58,215 nucleotides of DNA from Smittium mucronatum. Its lineage: Eukaryota > Kickxellomycota > Harpellomycetes > Harpellales > Legeriomycetaceae. Positions 1-14,000 of this stretch are shown piece after piece. Both the position numbers and the translations under genes were made by a program. Where the stretch lies: NCBI GenBank assembly GCA_001953115.1, contig LSSL01001690.1:1-58215 (forward strand), given 5' to 3'. How positions within the stretch are numbered: the stretch's first letter is position 1; the number at the start of each line of letters is the position of its first letter. Below the pieces are notes generated by a model. It was given only the letters and a program-made list of their open reading frames with translations. It was not told the DNA's origin and did no database searches.

Positions 1-198
1 TCAGATAAATATTTTCGGAAATAGGAAAAACATGAAAAATTTAGCGAATAAATTTTATTCTAAAAGAAAATCCTCAAGACAATAGTTTCAGATATTTTAA
101 AAATCATTTAAATCATTTAGTTAGAAGAAATAAAATTTATTCTAAACTTATTATTTAAATTTATTCATTTGTTTTATCATAAAGCTTAAAAGTCAATA
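1..198 (+). repeat. left terminal inverted repeat
   Basis: Identical in reverse complement to 2095-2254 over positions 1-160. From 161 to about 198 similarity continues with small indels and substitutions. The repeat could extend left of the window. Confidence 0.9.
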
Positions 199-849
199 CA
201 CATAACGCAAATTTTATTTTTAAATAATCTCTTATAGATTTCAACAAGTTTTGAAATAAATTTCACGCCAATACCGATCTCGATTTCAGTTCTCTATTTT
301 CTTCGATTTTAAAAATTATATATTTAACCAAAGATTTAATTCGGGATGAGTCGATTTTTTCAAAATTTAAAATTTAAAAATTATAAAGAGGTTACTTGAT
401 GAAAAGCCGCAGAGTTTTAAGGTTTTTTTCCGAAAACAAAATTTTAAAAATTTTGGTTAAAGAATATTTTAAATCTGTTAAATGTTTTTATTTTATTTTA
501 GGTCATCTTGATTCTGATAAAACTTTGGAAAGAATGTCAAATGTTTATTATATCCAGAATTATGTAGTTATATTCATTTTTCATTAAAATTGACCGAAAT
601 TTCCGAAAATTAATATTATAATAAAAAAATAATTTTTTAATAACAATAATTAAGAAAAGCCATTCTATAGAATAGTTGACTTAATAGATATGAAGCCCCC
701 CGCCACATGATTACATTATTTTTCACACAGTGAACCACTTTAGCTATTTTAATGTGATATATTCGTTAAAAAAAATATTAATAGTGATTTTTTTACACAT
801 TAATATATATATAAATTTCCGATAGCCCCTAGAATAATCCAGGCATATA

Positions 850-1104
850 ATGGAAAGGATGTTTTCAAACAAAAAATTCATTGAATTTGTAAATTTACTC
901 ACAGGTAATAATCCAAGTTTAATAGCTCCCAAAAATCCTCGAAAAGACGGTGTGTTTCATCAGTCCCATAGAACTTTATATAGAAGGATATATAGTTTAT
1001 TCAGTAAATTGGGATTAAAAGTTGATAATACTAAGAAAATAAATTTATCTTACAAAAACCAACCCTTTATAACATTTTATGTTTTATTTAATATTTATAA
1101 ATAG
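850..1104 (+). CDS. 84-codon ORF inside the TIR element, function unknown
   Basis: An uninterrupted ATG-to-TAG frame of 84 residues lies near the middle of the TIR element. It is basic, with a composition less extreme than chance A/T frames: it has prolines, histidines, arginines and the segment FHQSHRTLYRRIYSLF. I do not recognise a family and see no DDE-type catalytic pattern. It may be a surviving piece of the element's transposase or a chance frame. An ORF of this length is expected by chance several times in 58 kb of such A/T-rich DNA, so its location is the main reason to list it. Confidence 0.25.
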   Translation: MERMFSNKKFIEFVNLLTGNNPSLIAPKNPRKDGVFHQSHRTLYRRIYSLFSKLGLKVDNTKKINLSYKNQPFITFYVLFNIYK

Positions 1105-1740
1105 AAATTATAACTATAACTTATAACTTATACTTTTTTAAGTCTGATCCTGTACCGTGCATATATAACGAATTTAGAAGATATTAGAAGCTTTAAAATG
1201 ACCTCATCTAAAGCAGTTTATTTTCAGAAATACAGCGCTAAATTAGAATCTTAGATAATCCCACGGATCTTTTAAATATAGAAAATTTTGCTACCATAAA
1301 ATCAATTTAAATACAAAAAAAATCAAAATAATTTCAAGAAATTAACCAAGAGAATTTTCACATACTCGACAATACAAAAAATGTTTCTTTAAATCTGATA
1401 TACACAAAAATTATCATTGGTATGATTTAAATTATGAAGTTTTTTAGGGTTTTATTTAACGTAACAGAATTATATATTGAATAAAAATATGGTGAACATG
1501 TGTTATTATCAGAAAAAAAAATTCTTATAAACATAAAAAAATATAGAAAACCTTCTTCAAAAAATATCGACTAGAAAAACGAAAAATTTCATATTATAAC
1601 ACCCATGACTTTATAAAAAGAAAAAGAAATAAGGATGACCAAAACAGAATAGTTTATGAATTCTTATCTGGCTTTATTATTGGCTAAAATAATAATAATA
1701 AAAGCTACTAAATTGGAATCACATAAGGATTATTGATAAT

Positions 1741-1995
1741 ATGATAAATAAAAAGCTTCTTTATTCATTTGAGTCCACTCAGTAAATTCTTTATGCCCCA
1801 GGAAAAAAATCGATAACCGGAGCGGTTGGAAAAGCTTTAGATGTAAATTAAAAGTTGAAATTAAATTTTAAAACAAAAATGGTTGTAAAGAAGAGAATTT
1901 TAAGTGCAGAAAGAAAGAATGGGAAAAAATTTAGAATATTTTTCCATTCGCACAATGATCATAACTATGTAAATTTATCTATAAGTGATTATTGA
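1741..1995 (+). pseudogene. broken reading frame in the TIR element
   Basis: One frame of 85 codons from an ATG to a TGA is interrupted by only two TAA codons and shows coding-like segments such as GKKSITGAVGKALDVN and FFHSHNDHNYVNLSISDY. It sits just inside the right TIR, where the C-terminal part of a transposase could lie. I do not recognise the family, and the frame could be fortuitous. Confidence 0.2.
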
Positions 1996-2057
1996 AATAA
2001 CTTCCAACTCATTAATAAAAACGATGAATAATTAATTAAATTTTTTTATTATTTCAT

Positions 2058-2254
2058 TTTTGCTTTTTAATCTTTATGATAAAAAAATAAATACATTTAA
2101 ATAATAAGTTTAGAATAAATTTTATTTCTTCTAACTAAATGATTTAAATGATTTTTAAAATATCTGAAACTATTGTCTTGAGGATTTTCTTTTAGAATAA
2201 AATTTATTCGCTAAATTTTTCATGTTTTTCCTATTTCCGAAAATATTTATCTGA
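2058..2254 (-). repeat. right terminal inverted repeat
   Basis: Partner of the repeat at 1-198. The outer 160 bases are perfect and the inner 37 or so are diverged. The sequence just outside starts AAAAGCCGC. A duplicated target site could be recognised only with sequence to the left of the window. Confidence 0.9.
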
Positions 2255-5200
2255 AAAAGCCGCATTATTTATTATCTTAAAAGAGGTGGAAATTAAGGTT
2301 TATAAAATGTTTTATATGAATAAAAGAACATAAAAATACCGGAGATAAACTAACTTTGTTTATAAACAATCAAAAATTTCTCAAGCTTTTTGATTTTTTT
2401 GATTTTTTTCTCTCTTAAAAGCTGATTTAAGTTAAAATATTATTTTGAAGTAGGAGACGCTATAAAGCAGCCTTCTCTATCGAATTTATAAAAAAAATTC
2501 GCAAGATGATTTTTTTTTTTAGAAAAAGGGTGCTATATATATAATTAGTAATGCAATTATAACTTACCATATGATTTTGTAAGTTTTCGATTCTTTCGCA
2601 GTTTAGTTTGCTAAAAACAGAGTAGCTTTAAAGATGGGATTCAATGTTTATTCCTAAATTAGAAGGGGTGTGGGGGTTGTTGAATGTAAATTATGACTAT
2701 TTAATCATTTTTTTATTATTTTTTTCCTTCAGTTTTTATTAAAAAACAAAAATTGTCATAAAGTATTCATTTGCCGAAAAAAAATGATAAGAAAGAAAAA
2801 AAAATCCATCAATAGATAAAAAAATTGATTAAAAAATCAAACCTATTAAAAAGGATTTAAAACCACTTATGATCAAAATCACCAAAAGTGTATCAAAACT
2901 ACATAAAACATATATGAAATGAAAAAAAATAATACATATGACATTTATATTTTTAAAAATAACATCAATAAATGCGGAAAATTTTCATTATATGATATAA
3001 CTATATATTAACCTTTTTAATATATTATATCGGATATTTCATTGATAAAGATTCTAAATTTTTTAAGCTTTTTTTATGTAAATGATGTTTAGATTTATAA
3101 CTTTCTCATTTTTTCTTAGAGGCTACATTCGAAACTCATATTTTCTTGGCCTAATTTGGAAAAAGAATAAATTATTTTTATAGTAAAATACAATTAAATT
3201 GAAAATAAAAATAAAACTAAAAAATAAAAGTTAATTTTTTGATGGGTATAAAATTAAAAAAAAGTATAAATGTACATGGTAGTAATTACAAACAATTGCG
3301 AATAAGTTAAAATCGAATTAATTTGAATTAAATATGAATTCTAAAAAAATTATCTAATTGAAGTTTTTATAGTATGAAGAGACCATAATACTGAGCTGAA
3401 TTGAGTTCTAATTAACTTTCTAAGTATTTATTGTAAATATTTGGAAAATTTTGGTGTATCATAATTTTAAGGTTTTTTAATGGACCACCACATAACTATA
3501 GTTGTCCATTACACATATGATATTATTTATTAGGGTTATTACTATTTACAAGCTTTACTAAACATAAAATTTTTATCTTGACTTCAAATTTATTAATTGA
3601 AAAAGCTTTTAAAATCAAATTCGGCATTTTTTAATACAGAAAAAGATAGAAGTTTTAAATGAAGAAAAATGCTTAAAAAATAACAAATTTTGGGGTGAGA
3701 TCTTGGATTATCAAAAGATAATACATCGTTTGATTGGGGTAGCTCCAAGATAGTTTTTCCATTTTTAGCACAACTAATCATTCGTTAAAAATAGCTGATT
3801 TTTAACCATTTTTGTTTGTTTTAAAAACAAAAATACCTAAATAATATCACTGAAATGATATTAACGTTAAGGAATCTCTATTATTTGGAATTTTTACTAC
3901 TTCATAGTGCCATTTTTTCACTATATCTTCAAATTTCTAATAGAAAAATCCCTTAACATGATAATCCTAGAAATTTAGTAACAAAATCCTTTAATTTTAA
4001 TTTATGGTCAGCCCGATTGACTTATCTTATTCTCTATTTCGGTAATTTTTTTATTGAGGGTTCCGAGATTTGGATTTAACTCGTCTTATGAGAGGAAATG
4101 AAAAATTATTATATCTTTAATATAAATGAAATCATTCTTTTAACGATAAATAAAATTTACATCTTTTTATATATGAAAAATATATTCAAGTTTTGCAGAG
4201 TAAATTAGAAATTTCTCCATTTTATCCGTTGGGATTTGAATACATATTTTAGTATTTTATGCAAAAATAAGCTGTGGATAACTTACAACATTTTTAGACA
4301 ACATTTTCTTATAGTAATCTCAATTTTTTCATGAATAAATTATTGCAGTTATAAAAAAATGTGCTACTTTTTGTAACTAGTTGTCTTTTTAGAAAATAAA
4401 ACTTTATTATCCATTTCGGTTATACTTGTCTCGTTAATATGACTATTTTTTTGAACCTTATTATCAGAATCAAATTTACTAATGTTTTTTTAAATATAAA
4501 ATAACATGTAAATATAAATTTTGCCTCATGGTTTTAATTTTTTTTAATTTTGGGTATTTTTTGTCATAATAACAACTAATATATTTGCTTTTTTTTTTAA
4601 AAAAAAATAAGTAAATTAAGTTTTTACATAAACATAAAGCTTATTTAAAGCTTATATAATTTTCAAATTATATATCATAATTACTCAATTTTTTTTTTAA
4701 AAACTTGAAAATTCCAGAATCGTTTAATATTTTTCTAGACTGTAATAAAATAAAATATTTAAAATAAACTATTCTTTGTTTAATTTTAAAATAAACTTAG
4801 TTTGTAGCGAAAAAAATATTCTGAGTTAATATATGTGTTTTTTAATTTCGTGACTAATAAGTGTTTATACCAGTTTAATTGGGCTTTTTGTTAATTTGGG
4901 TTATCTTTAATGTGTATTTAGTCGGTTTTTATATGAATGAAACTATAGTATATTTCAATTTGAAAAATCTTCGAATTATTTTTAAATATTCTTTAAATAA
5001 TACATAATTTTATGAAATTAGGCCTGAAAGGGAGCGTGAAGGAGTATTATTATTTTTTAAAACAGGTATTAAATTTTATTTAATTAAGAAAGAAAAATCT
5101 TGGACCTTATAGCTCTTTCGAATTTTCGCTAGATATTTATTATTCAGAAAGTAGTGTTTAAGTTTTTTTGAATAAATGATTCTTATGGAATTCTTATTTA

Positions 5201-7003
5201 AACATTTTTAAATTTCTGATAATATATTTTTGTCAAAAAAAGGTTTATTTAACCATTTTTTAAAAGATTGATCCCAAAAGGAATTATTTTTTATCTTTTT
5301 AAGCACGTTGAGAATTTTTTTAAATTTAAATTTTGGATTATTAAAAGTTTTTTTGAATTTAAAATAATAGCGTTCAAATTAAAAGGGGAATTTTGATCCA
5401 TACATATAATAACATTTTTTAAAAAGTTTTCAAATTTATAAGACATTTTTTATTTTACTTAAATTTAAATAAAAATAGCTGAATTAATGCTTATAAATTA
5501 TCCTAAAACATCCAATATGTTATCTTGAAACAAACTTTTTTTTCCAGATCATTATCTCATTAGGGTTTAATTAATTGAATAAAGTAAATTTTAGGATTTT
5601 TTTTAAATTTGTTTAATAATATCGTAATAATATATTGACCCTTATGAAGTATGTATAGGTAGGGTTTAGCTAGTAAAGCTGAATCAAAATATATTTATTA
5701 AATAAAGTTAGGTAAATTTGGTCCAAATTGTGCCAATAAAACGATTAAATTAAACATTATAGAAAAAATAACATTTATAAATATTGGCAGAGTTTAAATC
5801 AAATTAGATAAAAAAAAAGGTTGAAACAGTAGAATGAATTCAATAGAGGATAAAAAGGTCAATTTTAATAATTTTATTATTAAAAGCCCATTAAATTAGT
5901 TTCAATCGCGAATAGAAGAGGGTATTTGTCATGCAAATATGCACTATATTCAATTTTCATTATAATATAACCTCATATAATTTGTAGATAAGCTTAGTAA
6001 ACATAGGTGTTAATAGCAATCTATAATTTTTTTTAGTTTTTTACTGTTGCAAACCCATTTCAGGTATAGGGGAATGTTTTTCATATTCATAATAAAAATT
6101 TAAAATCTTATATTTTACTCGAATAAAATAAAATCTTGGAATGGATCTAATTGAGAACATTACAACATAATTGTCGAGTTAAAACTATCTTACTATAATA
6201 TTGATTCTGGATTATTTGTTAATCTTATTATCGATTGTGATTTTAAATTGGAATTTCTGGGCCAAAAACAAAACGGAGATAAATATATTAAAAATGATCT
6301 ATTAATGAATCATAGTAATTGGAAACAAAAAAGTAGGAAAAAACTTAAACTATTATTATTCATTAAATTAATCGTATTTTTTGACTTAAACGAATCTATT
6401 AGTTTATATTTTATTTAATATAATTTTAATGAATGGAGTCTATGATATAGAATAATATTATTACACAAATTTTGATTATAATTTACAGGTAAATTTAATT
6501 TTGCGCGAGTTATTTTTTCAGAATTTTTTTATTTTCTCTAAATTAAATATTCCGCTCTATTTTTTTAATAGAATTTTCAATTTTAAAATATTTTTATATT
6601 CAATGAATGTTATATATTATTTAAAAATAGATTTTCATCCAATTAAAATAACATTTAAATTTAATTTTTTTAGAATTTTTATTTAATTCTACTGAATAAC
6701 TTGAAAATCGATTATACGCCTAAAGTATCTGACAGCAAAACTTCAAAAGTGATTAAAGGATTATTAAAATAAAGATAAATTAATTCTCTACATATAAAAA
6801 TATATTAATTTGGACAATTGGATTCGTAAAAAAGCTCTCCAAGACAGTGAAAAAAAATAATTTGAGTGAATATATTTGATTTATATGATAAAATATATAA
6901 AAATTATAAGTAAATCGGGAAAATATATATCCAAGCATAGTGAGGGCCTGTTATTTTTTAATTTAAAGAGATTTTTCTAGTCATAGAAAAATATCTTCTA
7001 AGT
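2255..7003. other. A/T-rich noncoding stretch
   Basis: No supportable gene. The sequence is dominated by A and T homopolymers. ORFs here (for example 3593-3781 minus and 6501-6686 plus) are short and made almost entirely of Phe, Ile, Lys, Asn, Leu and Tyr, as expected of chance frames. A short imperfect palindrome lies near 3483-3516, with arms AATGGAC and GTCCATT around a central AACTATAGTT. Confidence 0.6.
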
Positions 7004-7117
7004 ATGGCCACCTCAAAATTCAAAAAAATAGCATCTGAAGCTAAAAACACAATTAAAACCGAGGTAAAATCAAAATTTAATATTTTAATAATGAGGATAA
7101 AGAAGTGTAAGTTCTAG
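7004..7117 (+). pseudogene. possible coding relic, unidentified
   Basis: An ATG opens a 37-codon frame rich in Lys, Ala, Ser and Thr (start MATSKFKKIASEAKNTIK). Further fragments of coding-like, Lys/Glu-rich sequence continue to about 7640 in shifting frames with stops. The whole 7.0-7.6 kb block is less A/T-monotonous than its surroundings. No family is recognised. It could be a decayed gene, a transposon relic or a fluctuation in composition. Confidence 0.2.
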
Positions 7118-7488
7118 TTCCATCAATTAGAAGCTAGTGGTTTCGAAACTTCAAAAAAGTAATGGGATTTAACTATATTAATTTTACTGGAAAAGCAGCC
7201 AAAGGTGACGAAGAATCTAAAAAAAAATATTCAATAAGAGAAATAATATATGAAGAGAAATTTTCGACCTGTCAAGTAAAAGTGATTGTTTAGAAAATTA
7301 AAAATATATCCAATTTTGATGTTAAATTCTTTAAATTGAAAAAAACGCAATCAATGACTTTCATCAATTGAGTAAACATTCGAGATTGAAAAAGAGCTTT
7401 CAATTCGATAAATGAAAATAAATTCACTACAATTTAACCTTCAAGAGAAAAAAAATTTGATGGCAGAGTCAAAAACTATTTTTAAAAA

Positions 7489-7515
7489 AGCTTATCAGTG
7501 ATATTGTGATAAGCT
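7489..7515. repeat. small perfect hairpin
   Basis: The arms AGCTTATCA (7489-7497) and TGATAAGCT (7507-7515) are perfectly complementary around a 9-base loop. It lies in the possible coding relic. No T-tract follows in a terminator-like position, and no function can be assigned. Confidence 0.6.
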
Positions 7516-7815
7516 AAAATTAAATTTTTTGTCGAAGACATGTTTAAGGATAATTTTATTTAAAGTATGTTTAGAACTTTATTACTTATAAGAGAAAAAT
7601 TACACAAAAGAGGGGAAGAAATAACCCTTAAGATAAAGAGCTCATCTTTAGAAAAAAAATTCTCACAACATCTAATTCTAATTTTTTTTTATATGCAAAG
7701 ATATTATTTTATTAGTAAAGATTTTTATTAAAAAGTTTTTATTTTTGTTTAAACCTTACATTGCTAAATTATATTAATTAACATTATTATATCACAAAAA
7801 AAAACTTAAAGCCAT

Positions 7816-8098
7816 AAAAAAAACTCGACACTCATTTTTTTTATATGAAGAGGGGGCTTACATCGATTTTTTTTCAGGTGTTGACCTGGGTAAAAATATA
7901 ATCAAAAATAAACATAATGTCCAATTTTAAATTACCAAACCTCTTTTTAGTTATAAAAGAACCAAATATAACCCCTTTAAATTTCAAAAAATTAGGTGGA
8001 GTACATGTAAAACTCCGAAAGATATCCAAAATAAGCTTAAAACATACTGTAAAACCATCGATTTTAATTTTAAAACACTTCTCCTAATGAATAATTAA
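7816..8098 (+). pseudogene. possible coding relic with one internal stop
   Basis: A single frame of about 94 codons ends in TAA and is broken by one internal TAA. It reads as plausible protein, with segments YEEGAYIDFFSGVDLGKNII and KIRWSTCKTPKDIQNKLKTY. The Asp-rich start and Lys-rich continuation vaguely recall DDE transposase cores, but I see no motif that would identify one. With the frame at 7004-7117 it may be part of one decayed element. Confidence 0.25.
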
Positions 8099-11000
8099 CT
8101 TTTAAAATTAAAATTGCTGTTTTTTTAAATGATATTATCCTAGTTTCTTTTATACCACTGAAAAATAAACCATCAATTAAACTCACTTATTAAGTTGTTA
8201 TTTAAAATTTTAAGGCTTACTAAATCAAAAAATATTTTGTTCTATTAAAAATTCAAAATGGAATAGGGGTTGATCTCTATATTTTTTTTCTGGAAAAAAA
8301 TTATATATAAAAGTTTCGACATATATTTTCGGAGCTTTGGGTGTGTTAGAATCTTCATTACTAAAATACTTTTGGAATATATTAGTTCTAATTAGTTACT
8401 GGAAATGGATTAAGTTAAGTGACTAAATATTTATAGAAGTTTAATTTTGAGCACTGAGAAAATTCTTTAATTAAATCGGATATTTTGTTAAAATAAGAAA
8501 GGAAAGTGTGTATTATTAAAATTATAACTACGATTAAATAAAAATGCCAGATATTTTAAACTAAGAGTTTAAGTCTTCAAATGATCTCAAATATCGTTTA
8601 ATTTTTTTTATGGCGTTTAAACTCCATATCAAGGGAGAAATTTTATTGATTAAACCTATAAGGTTTATTATAAATTGAAAAGTATATCAAAAAAAAATTA
8701 TATAAAAAGAATAGAGAAATTAAGATAATTAAATTTATCTATTCTCAACTTTTTTAAATTAAAAAATGAATAAATTTTCATGATTTCCAACAAATAAATA
8801 ATGTAAATTTTATTTGAATAAATTGAAAAAATAAAAAAAGATATAATAAATGTAAATTAATATATTCATAAAAAAAATCTAGTCAATGTCTATTAATAAA
8901 ATAATTTTATTAAAAAAATGAATACAATAAATAATAAAATTCTGTAATAATAATTTATCTGATTAATAATTTCTTAATTGAGGCTTATATAACTTTGTTA
9001 ATTTATTATTATAGCCCAAATTTTTTAATATAATTTAATTCAATATAGCTGTTGGATTATGGTTTATCGTTGGTAATTTATGGTAGCTGGGTGAAAGCAT
9101 TTTTCGATTTAATATAAACAAGATTATATATTATACAATAAAAGTTATTTATATATATTTTAAAACGTGATAAGTTAGCATATTAAAAAGAAAATATTTA
9201 AATTTAAATATGAATATGAATATGAATATGAATACAAAAAATGTATTAAAAATGAAAAAATAACAAGAAAATGTTTTATTTTAATAAAAAAAAAGTGTTA
9301 AGTGGAGAAAATAAATTTTCTTATAGTAATTTAGAAACAAAAGGGAAGGTAAAAAAATCTAAAAATATAATATATATTAAACTTTATGGTTTTTTTAGTG
9401 TTAGTGGGGGGGGGTGCTTACGTAAATAGGAATAGGTTAAAAGGAGGATATTATAATTTAATCCCGATTGAAGTTTAATTTATAATACGAAGAACACGAT
9501 CTTGTAAGAGTATGTTTTTAAGAAAAAGAGTTATTTGAAACTTAATATTCAAAATTTATTTAAATAAGGTTAATGAAATGGGAAGGAATACTATGTTCAA
9601 AGAAAAATGAGAAGAATTGTGGGTATTTTATTTAGCAACGTGTAAAGAAGAAAAAAATTTACATAAATATTAATACTTTTTATCTTTTTTCAAAGGCAAA
9701 TGTTTTAATTTTAATTTTTGTTATTATTTTTAATTTTATGTAAATTTAGAATGTAACCTTGTTTTTTTATATTAATTTTAAGGGATATTATATATATATA
9801 AATTACTGATTTTTACTTTTTTTTACTCGTCAAGAATTTTAAGTTTCCATTATTCCACTATAAATGGATTTATAACAAAATTTTAATAATAAAAATTATT
9901 GATTTTTTTATTTTTCTCGAAAGTTTTAGTTAAAATTATTTCCATAATAAATATATATTTATAATTAATTAAGTGGAGTAATTCCGATCAATTATTGAGG
10001 CTTGAAGATCAAATTTAATAATTTAGTAAATAATAATGTCGAATTTATCTAATTAATAAATCTTTTCCCTAATATTTAAAATAAAAAGTAACTTAAATTA
10101 AATTAAATGGGGTTTAACTACCAAAAAATGAAGATGTTTGCAAGAAAGGTAGAAATTTAGGAGATTAATAAATGTACGTTAAGAAAATCTAAATTAAATT
10201 AATTCAATTAAATGGCTAATTTATTACATACAGATCGAATAAACACATTTTAAGTGAATTGTTTTCTAAATAATTTATATTCTTATAAAACTCCTGTTAA
10301 ATAAAAATTATATCTCGAAATTTTTATTTCTCAAATCTATTTAAATTTTCTTAATATTTTATGCAGATTTTATATTTTAAAAACTTTCCATCACCTTTCT
10401 TTTACCTTTTTAAGTCAATATCTTCCAATTTTATTTCAATTAAACTCACCGATATATATAAAGTTTCGAATACGTTAATCGCACCCAAATTTTAACCAAA
10501 TTTAAATCAACCCTACCCCTAATCTATCAATCTTTGAATAAATCCCTTATCTAATCTCTAAAGCTTCAAAAAAAGCCATGTTTTTAGTCTAATTATATCA
10601 AAAAACAACTCTGCCAAAGACATGTCTAACTATTAATAAACTGATAACCTGTCTAATCAACTTTGAATTAGACTTTGGATTAATATTTCCAATTATAAAT
10701 CAAGCCTTTTTTTTCAAAACAAATAAACATGTTGGCTTTTTTTCTAGATACTAATCATTCTCAGCCAGAAAATACCTTCAAAAATTTTTTTAAGAATTTT
10801 TTTTTACATACTAACAAAAAATAAAACAAATTATTCCATAAAAAATTATATCAATCCAAGCTAAAACTCATAATTATAATTGTTATTTTATTAATAACAT
10901 ATTAATAAATTATTAATACTATTTAAAAATAAAAAATAGCCGAAATGTCTTTAATTTATAGATTAGTTGATAAAAATCTGCCAATAAGTAATTAAATTCG

Positions 11001-14000
11001 TCATAGTGTATATTTATATGTAAAATTGTATAAAAAACCAATGAAAATTTTTAATTTTTTTTATTAGGTTTCAAAAATAATATTTTTTGATTCTAAATAA
11101 AATTTTTTGATCCATAAAAATCCTCCAAAGATTATTTTTCATCACCAGTTAATTTTTTAGTTTCATCTTAAGCTCGATAGTTAAAAACATCCATTTTAAT
11201 ACAGAAAATATTCATATTTGTGTGCAAATTGTTTTGAAAATGTACAAGAACCTTGAATAAATAAAATAAAAATAGAAGTCATTATGGCAACAGAAAAAAT
11301 TCCCGTAAATGAAAAGTTAAAAAAAAATCAGATAAATAATACTATGCATACCAAAACATTTTTATTCATTAAATAAAAATAATAAAATAAAATAAACTAC
11401 TCGTGTGTGATTAATTATTATCTAATATTGTTGAAAAAAAACTCAAAATTAGATTTGTATAATTTCAAAATATGAGATATTATTAGAACTGTTTTAAAAG
11501 GAAAATAAATGAGCTGAATTTTAACTTAAAAGGTAATTAATTTCGGATAAAATTATGAAAAAAGATTAAAGATTAAAATATCCTTATAATATAATTTATT
11601 TTAAAAGCGAAAAATTTACAGATTTATAAAAAAAATATAAAAATTTCTGACCGATGGATAGTGAATTTTTCTGATATCAAAATTTTTTTTATTCCAAAAG
11701 ATGATTCTTTTATTTTTATCCTTGAATCTTTTAAGGATCCCGAAAAATTTTCAGTTTCAAAATTGATAATGTATCTTTTTCATCTGATCAATATTTAAAC
11801 CCGTTTTGTTTAAAAGATAATAATGATCAAACTATTTATGTTTTTATAATATCTAATTTTAGTCTTTATTGAAACATAAATTTTCTTGTCTATACCAATT
11901 AGTAAATTTGGATATTCTTATTGAAATCCAATATCCTAGTTTATTTCAAAATTTCAGTAATTTTGTAAATTTTATTGGTTTAATATATTCTATAATTGGA
12001 TTATATTGATCAAATTAAATGAAAAAACTTAATAAAGCATTATATTAATGAGAAAAAGAAGAAATATCATTTTATTTGATTTTATGTGTGAGGTCCATCC
12101 TTTTTCAAAAAAAACAAAAAATATATTGAATTAATTAATAAAAAGAAATTGATGACTAAAAATAAACTACGACCGATTTAGATACAAATTGACCAAAACT
12201 GAAAATTTTTGATCCGAAAGTAAAATTCATCCTAATTTATATCCTTAGTATATGTTTTAGGTCCTTAATCGGGTTTATTATTATTTTTTTGATATTTTTA
12301 ACATAGGAGGTTTTGACTTTTTTTTAATTTGAAGAAATTTTTAGAATAATAATAATTATATCCAGTATATATCTTTTTTAAATATTATTATAAAGTAATT
12401 TCTATTATGATTGAAATTAATGTAGTTTGTGAGACTCTAAAGGTTATTTAGTAAAGAAATTATTTTTCAGTTTATACTTATTTTTAAGAGAGTTTAAATA
12501 TATAATACTTAGCAGATCTTATTAAAAATATTAATCAATCTACTTTTCTATTAACCTTATGTGAGATTTGTATTTTTACGAATTTAAAACACCTCTAGTG
12601 TTAGCAGAGAAACTTAATAAAGTAAATTTCAATGCTTTAAAACTTATAATAATGTAGTGATAATTTTTAAGTTTATCGTATTTTTTATTATAATTATTCC
12701 CGAAAAAATTGGTGTTATAACTCGTTTAAAAATTGAATAAGATGATAAAAATTAAAAATTATTACATAATTTCACAATTATATAGTAGCTATATGTAAAT
12801 TTCATGAAAATTGTGATATTTATTGAGTGAATATAAAAATTAGATTGATATTCTGAAAAGTTGATATAGCTATTTTGATTAGCCGAATATTTATGAATTT
12901 TTTTTCCAATAAAGCTGAAATTCAATCTTTTTTTATTTTTATTTATTTTTTTGGTTAATATCTTGCGGATAAATATCGTGCATTATATAAAAAACCATTT
13001 ATGGACTAAAATTCATTAATATATAAGCTTATAAACCCCATTTTCACAAAAAAAATAAGCTTAATGGTAATTATTTATTAAACTAAATTATTTTAAAATT
13101 CTGTCATATTTAGCCTATAATAACTAGTAAAAATAATATCAAATACTTAGGAATCAGAATTAGTTAAAATTGAGTTTATAAAAGATGGGATAGCACATAT
13201 TTTTTTTAAAAAATAGCCTTGTACAATTTATTATATTTTAAGTGATTGATATATAATATATTTTTAAGCAATAAAAATCTCATAGGGGGTCATAAATGTA
13301 ATGAAAGTTAAATGTATAAAAGTATATAAAAAAGTTATAGAACCTAATTTTTTTTAAACTTTTTCATTGGTCATTTAAAAAAATTCAACGGCTCGAAATA
13401 TAAGTATTAAGCCGATTGAATTAAGGATATTAGAAATTAGATTTACTATAAATTATACATAAAAATAAATTATATATAAGCTTAAATTCTAAAAAATAAA
13501 TTCTAAAAATATTAAAATAAGAATTCTCGGGACTTTATTACTTTTAAGGATAATTAAGCTTAAAATTTTTAGTGAAAAGTTGATCTTTACTTTATACATG
13601 ATATAAATCTGGCCTAAATTTTTTTTCCTAGAAGAAATAAGCTGAATTGCAGCAATTAAATATTTTTCGATCACTATTCGAGACTAAAAAGGAGCTATTA
13701 GTTAATAATAATCCCAGTAAATTGATAAATAGCTTCCAATTTGTTCTAATTAGGAATCCTTTTGTTTGGCATATTTTTTCGTTTATCCGATTTAGTCAAA
13801 AAAATATTTAGAAGAACAAATTAAATAAAAAAATGGATCTAAAAAAAGATAATTCTTCGTAGTTTCAATAAATGCGTAATGAATTAAAATTATAAATTCA
13901 AAATTCTTAATTAAAAAAGAAATATAATCGAATCTACTGAAGATCAATAAAATAATACGAAGTGTTTTGAAATGAAGAATGAATGATAAATGAACAAATT

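Larger units (their letters stand above)
1..2254. mobile_element. DNA transposon-like element with long perfect TIRs
   Basis: The first 160 bases of the window are the exact reverse complement of 2095-2254, and a looser match continues inward to about 198 and 2058. The element begins with TCAGATAAAT and ends with its complement. A perfect 160-bp inverted repeat in noncoding A/T-rich DNA points to a recent insertion. TIRs this long are seen in Mutator-like and several other cut-and-paste families, but I cannot name the superfamily because no transposase is recognisable inside. The interior of about 1.85 kb holds one 84-codon ORF and one broken frame. The window starts exactly at the outer edge of the match, so the true left end and the target-site duplication cannot be seen. 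Either this is a non-autonomous copy moved in trans, or its transposase has decayed. Confidence 0.75.

Noticed and set aside
1741..1995. A ciliate-like code in which TAA and TAG are sense, suggested by the TGA stops of both clear genes and by relic frames broken only by TAA.
   Set aside because: The 1359-codon gene has no in-frame TAA or TAG and uses CAA and CAG for Gln, and the candidate at 41174 would end in TAG. Two TGA stops are not evidence.
9207..9233. A CRISPR- or telomere-like array suggested by tandem units here, at 18025 and at 49944.
   Set aside because: They are short simple microsatellites of 6 to 10 bases without spacers or telomere consensus.
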